NCBI GenBank assembly: GCA_037974665.1
Contig: CM075782.1
Location: forward strand, 46,795,351 to 46,859,350
DNA from: Ehretia macrophylla
Taxonomy: Eukaryota > Streptophyta > Magnoliopsida > Boraginales > Ehretiaceae
Length of the DNA: 64,000 bases
Direction of reading: 5' to 3'
Shown piece after piece: positions 23,851-34,361 of the stretch. The position numbers were made by a program, and so were the translations under genes. Position 1 is the first letter of the stretch. Every line of letters starts with the position of its first letter. Below the pieces are notes generated by a model that worked only from the letters and a program-made list of their open reading frames with translations, made no database searches and had not been told where the DNA came from.

Positions 23851-25109
23851 GATTCCACATGGGATCTTCTTACCGCCTCATGGGTGCAATAATCCATTAT
23901 CTTTTTCCTTGTTCAAAGTCAAAGTGGGTAAATTCTACAAATACTCTTCAATGTTTACACTTTTTTTTTTTTCATCCTTACTGTTTCAAAAATGATGCAT
24001 TTACTTCTCAAAGTTGTAAAAATATTATTTATATTTTCTTTCAATTTCGTCTCTATTATTTTAAAAGTAACGTGCATAATCTTCAAAGTTTACAAATATT
24101 TTTATTTTAGTCCCTACTATGGTGACATGTACATGATACTATTGAAAACTAAATGCATGCCCCATTCAGGCAATATGGTGTAATACATGAAGCAGCAGAG
24201 TCACGCTCCTTGATTGCTCTTTGATTGCCATATCGAAAGATTGAAGAGCGAAGTTATGTCATTACCCATAGTGAAATCCTTAAATAAGATGGAATTTCGT
24301 ACGAAAGGATTGTACTTTTCGAACATTGCCAATGAATAAAATTGCATGTATGATATCTTTTTTGTAAAAGAGTTCTCAAAATGCTTATACATAAAAGTTT
24401 CTTGGTCGTGTAAAAACTTAAAAGAAATTACATATATATACATATATTATTGTAACCGTATTATATATCTGTAAGAATTTCACGTCGAATATTGAAAATT
24501 CTAAATTATTTTCATGAATGATTATATTTTCAAGATAAACACATTTTTATAAATTAATTTTTAAAGAAAAGAAAAAATTATGTTGTTTTAGTTGTGAAGA
24601 TAAGTCAGTTCTGAGGTGTCACAAATTCGACCTTTTATTTTAGGTTGATGGGCTATATTCTTTTTCTTAGATTAGACTTTTATAAAAAGATACAAAATCC
24701 CGTTGTCATTTTAGTGTTAATTAAGAATAAGTGAAGAGCGATGTGACACAAGTCTATCTATTTATTTTAAATAAAGGTGATGTATCACTCTTCTAAATAG
24801 TAATTGGAGGATCCTCGAATTACTAGGATCCAAATCCGGATGATTATTGTCCAAGACAAGTGATCATATTCATTGAAATTCTAGGAAAAAAACTTGATAA
24901 TCATTGTAAGCAATAGTCATAGTTAGCGTATGAGACCATAGAAAATTTTGAAGGCAATAGAAAACGTCCCATTTGTCTAGCTAGCAAGTGTCTAATTCAA
25001 CGAGTTTATTCTAAATGAGTCATTTTCATATTGATTAATTTTATGAAAGAGACGCTTGATTTAATTTCAACCCAACACATAACGATGAGGGTGGAACTAT
25101 GAGAGCCAA

Positions 25110-25460
25110 ACACACACACACACACATATATATATATATGTATGTATATTAGTAGACTAGTGAATATTAACTACTCAAGTAAAAGATAGATATCCATACA
25201 CAAATAACTAATTAGCATATGAATAGTAACTCGTTTGAATAGTATTGTGTGAACAGTGAAGCCGCCATGTACTGTTTGAAAAGTAGAGCCGTTAGGTATT
25301 GTACAAATAGTGATGCGTGAATAGCAACTGTATATATATATATATATATATTCGGTTGGTTTCCTTACTATTTAAAATATATGATGAAATCAATAAAATT
25401 CTCTCTAATTTATCTCAATTCTCTTTTATATTATTATTTTTTAATAATTATTTTATAACA
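25110..25460. mobile_element. Possible solo LTR fossil
   Basis: A CA/TA microsatellite at 25110-25140 leads into a stretch with recurrent GAATAGTAAC/GAACAGTGAAG phrases. It ends near TTTATAACACGTTATTAACATG, a context that in plant Copia elements marks the LTR end and primer-binding site. No second LTR or coding part was seen. Weak call. Confidence 0.3.
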
Positions 25461-25960
25461 CGTTATTAACATGAAACTCTGCCACAACAGCAACGCTCAA
25501 AGTAGCCTATCACTGCACTTCTATTATCAAATTTTCTCAAAGGTATATACAATTCTTCTCTTTTCAATTATATTTTCATTATGCACGGATTGTGCACAGT
25601 AGATACGTGACACGCAATATTTTACGTGGTTCATCTAATTCTGGCTACATCCATAGAGTAATTTCACTATTATCCAATATTTCTGACTTTTTGTATGGAT
25701 AAAATCTAAATTTAAACATTCCTTACGTGACTTTATGTAGAGAAAAACTCCAAAATTCTCATTGTATGAATATTCTCTCACTTTCGCCCTGAAGTAGGAT
25801 GACCTCACAACTCTCACTTGACTATTATGACTGGACCTAACTTACCTGTTCGAGCCCGATAGATTAATCGACTATACTGATTCCAGATCTATCCATTCTA
25901 GTAAATAGATTACTACCGTCATCTAATACGCTATAATTTTGAATCTCTCTCGCTGATCCG

Positions 25961-26117
25961 TAGGGAGAACGCGGTTTCTTTTTGTTTGTTGTCATTTTGG
26001 GCACCCCCCCGCCCCCCCCCCCCCCCCCCCTCCCGGCCGCGGCCTTCTCATTTTCCAATCCCAAAAGTCTACTAAAAGTGTAGCGGGAACGCGGTTTCTT
26101 TTTGTTTGTTGTCATTT

Positions 26118-26154
<37 letters not shown>

Positions 26155-26388
26155 GCTGCGGCCTTCTCATTTTCCAATCCCAAAAGTCTGCTAAAAGTGT
26201 AGCGGGAACGCGGTTTCTTTTTGTTTGTTATCATTTTGGGCCGCATTGATAGCCTCTACTCGTGTCCTAGCTCATCGGAGAGCTAGATTTGTCTCAATTG
26301 TTTGTCTCTTTCCTTCAGCTTTTCTCAAATTAGCTTCCGCTATTTCAAGAGCTTCTCATTTTCCAATCCCAAAAGTCTACTAAAAGTG
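25961..26388. repeat. Three tandem ~120-190 bp units with poly-C cores
   Basis: Units start at 25961, 26081 and 26200 with AACGCGGTTTCTTTTTG and end with TTCTCATTTTCCAATCCC plus AAAAGTCTACTAAAAGTG. In units 1 and 2 the core is a C homopolymer of roughly 20-30 bases. In unit 3 the core is ordinary sequence of about 110 bp. The poly-C may be an assembly or base-calling artefact replacing the real core. Confidence 0.8.
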
Positions 26389-26461
26389 TAGCGTCCATAG
26401 CAACCACTCATGCATTATTCGAAAAAAGAATTCATGAAAGCACGGCTCTTTGGCTGCAACT

Positions 26462-26809
26462 ATGCTATTCTCGTGCTGCTTCCGCAATGATTACAGCAAG
26501 AAGAAGAATGAAACACCTTCTACTACAAGGTGCTTAGCTACATCTCCTCCACAGCAAGCTTACCCTGATATCGAAAATGGCAAAGAGAGCAAGAAAGATG
26601 GAGTAGTCATGGTCACAGAGAGCAAGAAAGATGGAGACACGGTTAAAGAGAACAAAAAAGATGGAAACATGGTCAAAGAGAACAAAAAAGATGGAAACAT
26701 GGTCATCTTGGACTATGCGGATGGAGCTACTCAATTAGGTTGTCTTTTTGGTGGTAGTGACGGTTGTGGTTGTGGTTGCGGTGGCTGTGGTGGTGGTTGC
26801 GGGGGTTAA
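26462..26809 (+). CDS. Gly/Cys-rich protein, copy 4, altered N terminus
   Basis: 115 aa from ATG 26462 (MLFSCCFRNDYSKKKNETPS). The ancestral ATG (26434) is out of frame through the same 23-bp net shortening as in copy 3. The linker RCLATSPPQQAYPDIENGKE is family-like. The KESKKDG motif is expanded to four units; the last two are a perfect 30-bp tandem repeat (26645-26674 and 26675-26704, KENKKDGNMV). The Gly/Cys tail (GCGCGCGGCGG) is kept. The usual promoter with its TATA box is replaced by the poly-C repeat block. Expression is doubtful. Confidence 0.6.
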   Translation: MLFSCCFRNDYSKKKNETPSTTRCLATSPPQQAYPDIENGKESKKDGVVMVTESKKDGDTVKENKKDGNMVKENKKDGNMVILDYADGATQLGCLFGGSDGCGCGCGGCGGGCGG

Positions 26810-27467
26810 GATTTAGCATTGCATGCAGATTTTCGACATGGGATGATCTTACTTCCTATTGGGTGCAACCAGTTATCTTTTTGCTTGTTGGAAAGTACAA
26901 CCCCTACCATGAAATTGTCATGTAGTGAATTATTGTAATTACAAATTTTACTCTTGAATCACAATTTCGCTCTCTATTATAAAATAAAAATTACTAATTA
27001 AAATTTCCCCTCACAAGATTTAGTCTAAGTTCTCTCCCATGATGTTTCAATTCATATTTCATTTGAGAAGTAGGCTGAATCTCGTAAAGGAAAATAGGAT
27101 TTTTTAGATGAAACTCCATGTGAGAACTATATTTTTGTACACTAGTGGCGAATAAAATTATGTGAAAATGATATATTTTGTGTAAAAGAGTTCTCAAAAT
27201 GCTTATATATAAAAGTTTATTGGTCATGAAAAACATCTTGTCACTCAAGAAATGTTAATGGCTATATGGTATATATGTAATTATTAGGCATGTTTTGGTA
27301 CACTGAAATGATTTATAGATAATGTAAATTGCACTATGCATTTAACCCTAAATGTAAATGCATAAATTCTAAAAAAACACTACTTCTCCAATTTCATTCT
27401 TTTACCATTTGCATGGGGGATTCCTAATTAATTGGTTAGGATGAGAATTTTTAACGTATATTTTAGA
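26810..27467. other. 3' flank of copy 4
   Basis: Matches the 3' flanks of copies 2 and 3 (GACATGGGATG, TTGGGTGCAA, AGAGTTCTCAAAATGCTTATA also at 24368). No gene. Confidence 0.55.
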
Positions 27468-27990
27468 TCAGATGAAGTCTTACTTCATTAAGCCAATGCC
27501 ATTTTTATGTAACTTATCAAAATGCTGACTTCATGATATGTGTAGGAGGTTTTTGATTCACCATGGGAGACAAAAACTTTTCTTGGGCTTTTTGTTTGAT
27601 GCTCTCCTCCTGCTAGTTTCCAACTAAAGTATGATAACTTTGTCAAACATTAATTTGAAATTGGAACTTGTTGCTTATCACTTGTTATTTTATCATGACG
27701 AGGAACTCACAATAAATAAAATCAAATTGGATTCATCACAAGGTTAATAAATCTTGTAATGCAGTGTCACGCTTCAATGCATATTTTTGGTCAATCCAAG
27801 ACCAGATAATATTTATAATGCGAGAATATAAAATCAATTGTTATGTTGCTCTTGAATCAATTGCATGACATTTACTGCTTAGCAATGAGGAGTAACCACT
27901 GAGCTTATGTTAGGTCGCTATTACATCTTATTCATAGTGAAGATTTCATTTACTATAGTAGTGAAGCATGTAAGATTTTGACTTCTATAG
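27468..27990 (+). repeat. Diverged copy of a PHR-like gene intron segment
   Basis: Shares phrases in the same order with 35830-36185, inside the intron before exon 5 of the PHR1-like gene: AACTTATCAAAATG, GACTTCA, ATGTGTA-GAGGTTT, TTATCACTTGTT, TAGGTCGCTA/TAGATCGCTA and ATTTTGACTTCTA. It is either a partial duplication of that intron or two copies of one unknown repeat. Confidence 0.55.
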
Positions 27991-29753
27991 ATTCCTTTCT
28001 TTCTTTTCTTTTTTATGAATATGACTACAATAGTTTCCCCAGCCCAAGGTAGGAGTGACTCTTGGCCTATTGTCTTGTAATTTGAATCCTCTCCTAATTA
28101 ATTCTATTGTCTCCAAGACCAAATTTACTTGGTGGCAATTCAAAAGACAATTTTTATTTTATTCCTCTGAATATAACATGGACATAGGAGTGGATATATT
28201 ACTACTAAAGATCGCAAGTATGAATCTATAAGTCCATCTCTATCTATCCTTTTACAGATAGATATACGATCCAGCATGCCCATTTGTGAAATCAAAAGAA
28301 AAAAAAAATTCATTTCTGGTAAAGGAGGTAGCTAGTAATAAGTCATGATATAGAATCAATGATTTCTTGGTAAAGTAAATCTCTCGATGATGTGCAGAGT
28401 TATTAAGAAGTAAGTTAGGGGAATGTTTTTTAAAAATGTGTGTATTTTAAAAGTATGTTTAGACTAAAAAAATTAAATTTTAAGCCCCACTAAAAAAAAT
28501 TATCTATATATAAGTGTTAAATTGGGTGCTTTTAACCCCTATTAAACAAAAATTCTAAATTCGTCCCTAATTGTCTCTTAGTTACTAGGAGATCGAGACC
28601 TGGATCATCTAATACTACAAGCTAAGATTAACTGAACAATTCATTTAAAAAATTCTAATTTTTTCCCTCTCTTGTATATGTTTGATAATGCAAATTATGC
28701 TTATGTATATTTGATAAGGCTAAAGTTTTCAATTTATCTAGTGAAAAATTTGCTTACTTTTTGGCACATGACGAGGGTACAAAAAAAATTGGCAGTTTTC
28801 CTGTTATAGTTTTTGTTCATCTCCATAACTTAGATTAATAAGGCTTCTCCATCCTTGTTCCCTAATGAAATTATAAAGTGATAGACATGTCTGTTTGGTC
28901 ATGAGCACGAGGGGATTAGAGAGAATTTGCAATTTGTTTCCTAATTATAAGACAATTTTTTTATTAAAAAGAAAATCTACATTTGGTGCAAAATCAGTTT
29001 TCGCCCCATTCATAATTTCCATGTTACGCATAAGCCCTTCATGTTGTAAAAATTAAGGGTGGGAAGGGGAGAAGATTTTGTGTTGATATAGAAAACGAGG
29101 TAAACATTTCTAACTACAAATGGAATTGTTACATTTGAGAGTGAGATAAGAAATTCGCGAAAGAGAGGAAATTAGAAGTTTGCGTGCATTTAATTATCTA
29201 ACTTGAAGTATTTTGTTTTAAAACAAAAGAAAAAGAAGAAAAGGAAAAAAAAAAAGGCTTGACAATATTAATAGCATTCAAGGCAAACTTGACATAAACT
29301 AAGAGCATGGCATATTTATGATATTAGTGGAAGTTATCCTATAAGAAAATGTTTATCAACAACAAACTCTTGAGAGATTGAGGTAGGATTAGGTTTTTAG
29401 ATTAATGATGTTGCAACTACAATATAGTAATTGTATAAGAAGGAAGAGATTTTGAAGATAAGTACAAAATTCATTTGGAGTTCAAAATGTTTATACATTA
29501 GTTGTTTTTGCTTGAGTTATGAGGGTAAAAAGAGGTGCACATAATCATTTTTAATCCACCACATTTTAAAAGTGTCAAATGTATGATAGTAATTAATTAG
29601 TATATGTAGAAATGTGCTTAGCTCCAATTGAATATTTTTAGGTTGTAATATAAAGTTATGGCACATTCTTTCTAAGAATTCGAATGATTAGTTTAGTAGT
29701 ACAAGTAGATTAAAACAAAATAAAGCATTTGTACACTAAAAAATAAGGATACA
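27991..29753. other. AT-rich gene-free DNA
   Basis: No frame above about 60 codons with protein-like composition on either strand, and no recognised repeat. Confidence 0.5.
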
Positions 29754-29890
29754 GAACTACAAGAAAATGCAGCTTTCGCAACACTAATTTCTTTGCGGTT
29801 TTTAGAAACCGCCTAAAAACCGTCACTTATATTGAGTTGTTACTGCTTTTCTACGAAAACACCTACGAAACCTTTTTCGCGGTATTGTTT
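29754..29890. mobile_element. CACTA-like terminal fragment
   Basis: ACTACAAGAAAATGCAGC followed by GCGGTTTTTAGAAACCGC, a small palindrome, is the usual look of a CACTA-type terminus and subterminal hairpin. No opposite end was found nearby. Weak call. Confidence 0.35.
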
Positions 29891-32112
29891 TAAAACCCCC
29901 ATCTTTGCTCATTTCTATATTTTTTTTTTTTGGGAATTTTTGTGTAGTATATGCTACTATCAGTAGAAAACGAAAAAAATATATATCTATTCTAGTTCTG
30001 CTACAAATTTATGGGTTCAAATCTTTCCTAAGCCATATACATGGTTCTAAGTTGATATTTACAAGGTCCATGGCATGCGATGATGAATTGAAATTCTTTA
30101 ATTACTAAATTACAAAGAGCAAAAAAGAAAAAGAAGCCAGTAAGATCTCTCACACGAATGACTTTAGTTGACCTTTTTCCTCTCACTTTTTCTTTATATA
30201 AGAAAAGTAGGATCATCATTCATTAGTCTTTATAAAACAAGGTAACTTGGTTGAAAAATTTAAGAGTTTAGTCATTTTTTATATGTTGATCTTTACTAGC
30301 AAAAGATCTTCTTTCTAAAATAAATTTGATCATAGACTCTTTCAATATTAACATATTTGGCGTAGTGCTAAAACCTCGTTTATAGATATTTTTACTCTTA
30401 GACAAAAAAAAATGAAATAAATATTCTTCTTTCTTTGAGAATAAAATTATGTCCCCCACTATAAACACTACTTTGCTTCGTTTTATCATTCGAAAAAAAG
30501 TTGACAAACTTACAAAGTTGATCATGATAAGATCAAGTATTTTCTGAGTCATTTCAAACCCAACTTTTAAAAAATATTAACTTTTATTTTATTTTATTTC
30601 CGTTCCACATGCAGATGCAAATTCGGAAGATTAACACTTTATACTTGACCAAAAAAAAAAAACACTTTATGAATTCTCAAAATGCTAGACAAAAGTACTC
30701 CAAATCTTTATTTCCGAAGAAAGGTTGTTCAATCTATTTACGAAGTCCAACTCAAACAGTTTTCTTAAATGCTTCTTTACACGACATGTAAAGAAGGTAT
30801 TAGAGCAAATGAACTCCAAGAACTTTCCTAGATGAATCCTTATATTTTAAGGGATCCTTAAACTGATTTTTAGTATCTCGACATTTAAAAAGTAGAAACA
30901 ATCCTTTATCTTTCCCAACGATCAAATGATTAAAATAAAAAAGTTGTAAGAGTAAAACTGAAATAAGAATTTTTTAAAATAAATAATTGATTAAATATTG
31001 GGAACTCGTTACAGTAAAATTGGAAAAATGTAAGGAAAATGTTTCAAATCCCATACATGAAATGAAAAAATGATAAACTACTGGAGTTGGTCTAGTAATA
31101 ACGTCCAAAAGAATTGCTATGTAATATCGGTTTTTGCCTCCTTTGAAAAAAAAAAATTATGTAAAAGATGTGATTTGGGCTAATGGAAAACAATATAATA
31201 GGCCTGCAATTTGTCCAAACTTTTTTTCTGGAGTGATTAAGACTTTCCAGGATACAAGTGATTTAATTTGTTGGGATCTTTGTAACAAAATTCCACACCA
31301 ATTGGCATCCCCCTCGTATGTTCCCCATTTTTTTGATTTAGCAGCCCCAGCTAGCAACACTTGTCCACCCAAAATTCTCAAGGACCACTTTCAATTCTGA
31401 GCAACTGGACTCAAATAAGAACCAAATTTAAAGTGTACGCACACAAGGGGAAGCATAAATACAATATACATATCTTCAATCACTCAATATGATAAAAATT
31501 GATTATTATTATTATACTTTTAAAAAGTCAAGATAAAGAAAATTAAGACCTATCTTACTGGGTGAGATTAACTATATTTCCTATACAGTGTGATTTCCTC
31601 CTTTACCTCCACTTGTGCTCGATCTCTTCTCAATGTCGATATTCAATTTTTTTAGGTTTTTTTTTTCCTATTGCTTTTGGGAAGTACTTGATAAAGAACA
31701 TGGGATTTCATCCTACAACCACTGGTATTGGTGGAATAGTATAGGATTTTATATTCTAGTCTTGAAATTTATGATTTATCCATGTAAGATAATTGTATTT
31801 TTTAATAATAATATCTTTATTATGCATCACAGAGTTCACCAATTCGAATTCTCTCAAAGTCACAGAGAATTTTACCAGGCCGTTATCTTAAAAACCCATG
31901 AGGTTAGTGGTGCAAAGTGTGAATACTAACAACTTAAAAATAATAATAATACTATTTTTATTGCTTCATACCTTTTAATATGTGGTTCCACAATCGGCTT
32001 TTGACATTTTTTAAATTATTTCAAACAGTTCTGTCTCATTTTGTTGCTTTAATTTATTATCATCGGCCCCATCCCAAAAAAAAAAACTAAATAAATAACT
32101 ATTATTAATACA
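29891..32112. other. Gene-free DNA upstream of the PHR-like gene
   Basis: Short open frames (for example 31134-31400) show no motif or coding-like pattern. AT-rich with A and T runs. Confidence 0.5.
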
Positions 32113-32120
32113 TATATAAA
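32113..32120 (+). promoter_or_regulatory. Candidate TATA box and G-box of the PHR-like gene
   Basis: TATATAAA at 32113-32120, with a palindromic CACGTG (G-box core) at 32141-32146, just before the pyrimidine- and purine-rich leader sequence. Placement relative to the 32.4-kb splice donor fits a transcription start around 32.15-32.2 kb; this is inference. Confidence 0.35.
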
Positions 32121-32384
32121 GACAATCAATTTCCCATCCCCACGTGCATCCCACGAGATATTGCAAAAGCAAATGAAAAGAGCGAAATAAAGATGCGGTC
32201 GTCACCGCTTACTTTCCTCGCTTATTGAACTTTGGTTTACGCCGGTCACGGAATCTTAGATAACCCGCACGTGTGGTTAGACCTTGCCTACCCTTATAAC
32301 ACACACACACACGAACATATATACAAACAAAATATACGCGTATTTATTCCCAATCATTCGCCGTACACCGTGGATTTTCTCGAT

Positions 32385-32429
32385 ATGGAGCTGTTTGATT
32401 CTCAACTTCTCAATTTTTTGCCATTTTAG
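32385..32429 (+). CDS. Upstream ORF in PHR-like leader exon, 14 aa
   Basis: MELFDSQLLNFLPF followed by TAG at 32427-32429. The stop abuts a good splice donor (TTTTAG|GTGAGA). If the leader exon ends there, this uORF lies wholly in exon 1, upstream of the main ATG at 34362, and could dampen translation. A role is inferred, not shown. Confidence 0.4.
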   Translation: MELFDSQLLNFLPF

Positions 32430-32610
32430 GTGAGAATTTTATATACCCATTTCATATTTCTGTTAAAAAATTTAATCTTTCTTTGATTAATTATCTTTTT
32501 TTGTGATTTCGTGATGTCCCATGTCGATTTTGCTTCAATTTTGGTTATTTTTTTCTTCAATTTTTTATGTGTTCCAAATTATTGGGACATATCAACACAT
32601 GTATGTATAT

Positions 32611-32697
32611 AGGTTGCGTATGATAGACTCCAAACAAGGTCCGACCCTTTTCAGATATCGGCGCCCCTAGCTCTAGCTAGGCGCGCAGGTGCACTTT
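32611..32697 (+). mobile_element. SINE-like repeat fragment 1
   Basis: GGTTGCGTATGATAGACTCC followed by GGTCCGACCCTTTTCAGAT and GGCGCGCAGGTGCACTTT resembles the widely dispersed plant SINE-like unit with GGCTGCGTAC, GGTCCGGCCC and GTGCACC boxes. Diverged and lying in the PHR-like leader intron. Confidence 0.45.
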
Positions 32698-33020
32698 AAA
32701 TTTTTTATATTTTCTTTCATATGTGATTCAAAGTTTAATTCTTTTTTTCTGTTGAGCAATGAAAAATTGATGCTTTTTTGCATTCTTATGAGTATGGTAA
32801 ATTTATGTTTTTGATTTTTTTGTTTTGGTTCAGAATAGTTTGTTTTGGATTTATTAGGGCAAAATATGGCTTTGAACTTGATTAAATGAATTTATGTGCT
32901 CTATTGTAAGCGGTTTTACTTAATTTGAGTTAGGGCGTTGGATAAGAAGGCTTGTTATTGTAGCAGTGTGGTTTCCAACGGTTTGAGTCATTAAAAGAAA
33001 AAACCTTCTGTCAAAGTGTA

Positions 33021-33114
33021 AGGTAAGGCTGCGTACGATAAACCTCAACGTGGGTTTGTACTTTCGCTAAACCTCACGCATAGCGAGTGCTTTGTGCATT
33101 GGGCTGCCCTTTTT
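33021..33114 (+). mobile_element. SINE-like repeat fragment 2
   Basis: AGGTAAGGCTGCGTACGATA, then ACCTCACGCATAGCGAGTGC and GTGCATTGGGCTGCCCTTTT; the same repeat family as the fragment 0.4 kb upstream and closer to its consensus as I recall it. Confidence 0.55.
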
Positions 33115-34361
33115 GAGTTTGGCGATCGAATAAGGAGGTTTGATATTGTACCTTATCGAGGGATATGGTTTTTGGTTTTATCGAGTTGACAAAAATTCTT
33201 GAAAAGTAATGATAGTGAGCCTAACCTATAATTGTAGTGCCTCTATGGTTGAAGACTTGAAGTTGATTATTGTCTATATTTCCTGATGTCAAGTGAAAAA
33301 TGTTACAAGAATTTAGACATTGAGGAGTCTAATGATGACTATTTTGTTGTCTCAAGAATCATCAAGCCTAAACCAAGCGGTGAGGCTGAGCAGTTATGGG
33401 ATGTTGCTTAGTGTAATTTGCTAAAGATTTACCATGTGTCAGCAATTCTTCATACTATACCAGTGTCTTACTCGGTATATGATTTGTTAAAGACTTTGGT
33501 TAGATACATCAAGGATCCATAAACCTTGTATGAGAATCACATAATTTGAAAGATTGTATGTAAGGTTGTCGAAGTTCTCGAAGATGGATGGAGAGTATTC
33601 AAATGTTTGCCTGACAATGCTGTTTTGTTAGGGTCTGACAGTCTCATGGTCAAGTCGAGTTTAATTTATACAACTTACTCAATTATGGCATGCTTTGGGA
33701 AAGGTCGAGACTATTCGGCATCGGGTTAATATTAGTTTATCAGACTTTCATGTCATTTACATTGTGGGCTAAACATCTCCAGAAGCACAGCTCATGTCTA
33801 CTATTTATTTTCCTAGGCATGTCTTTGATTCTCTGTTGAGACCATTTTGTTCCTCTTATGTCTTTTTTGAGGCTCTTCTTTATATTGTTCAGCTCGACCA
33901 AAAATCTTTTTACTGTGTAACAAGTACTACTAGTTTTGTTCCGGTTCTTATTACTAGCAAGACAAAATAGTTTAAGTGGGAAGCTTTTGTCCTATTTCGG
34001 AAGCTATGATTGATGGTCTTTGGCTTTTTTAATTACTCCTACATATTATGTAAAAGGAAATAACTATTGATTCATCTAGGCTTTCTGCTTGGTTTCCTTG
34101 TACTTGATTTCTTTTTCTTTTTTTCCTGTCAGAGCTTTTACTTGATTTAGAGATGCAAAATTGAAATGGTTCATCTTCTTTCATCATTTGCAAGTACTTT
34201 AAATATTTATTTTGATTATAATTCATCCCTTTGGAAATAAAATTTAATGGGCTACTTCTGGCATTGTGTCTAGGTATTAAACGTTGGCTGGTGACTGGAA
34301 CACTAAGCTACTACCATTTGAATTGAACTGAATTTGTTGTATATCCTGCACAAGAATAACT

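Larger units (their letters stand above)
9476..26830. repeat. Tandem array of units carrying Gly/Cys-rich protein genes
   Basis: Related blocks recur in the same orientation. An upstream box with the phrase TAGAAAATTCTAGGAAATAT or variants appears at about 9510, 18880, 21833, 23010 and 24880. Four are followed by a related small gene (10651, 19834, 23605, 26462). Flanks downstream of the stop codons also match (GACATGGGAT and TGGGTGCAA phrases at 20300-20340, 23860-23890 and 26830-26870). The order and divergence indicate old tandem duplication with later deletions and insertions of transposons. Units 1 and 2 are closest to each other, and units 3 and 4 share derived changes. Confidence 0.8.

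Noticed and set aside
25864-26154. Minus-strand open frame with long glycine runs
   Set aside because: It is only the complement of the two poly-C cores plus repeated flanks and has no gene-like context.
31134-31400. 88-aa open frame in gene-poor DNA
   Set aside because: No motif, no start context, no splice partners; a frame of this size is expected by chance.
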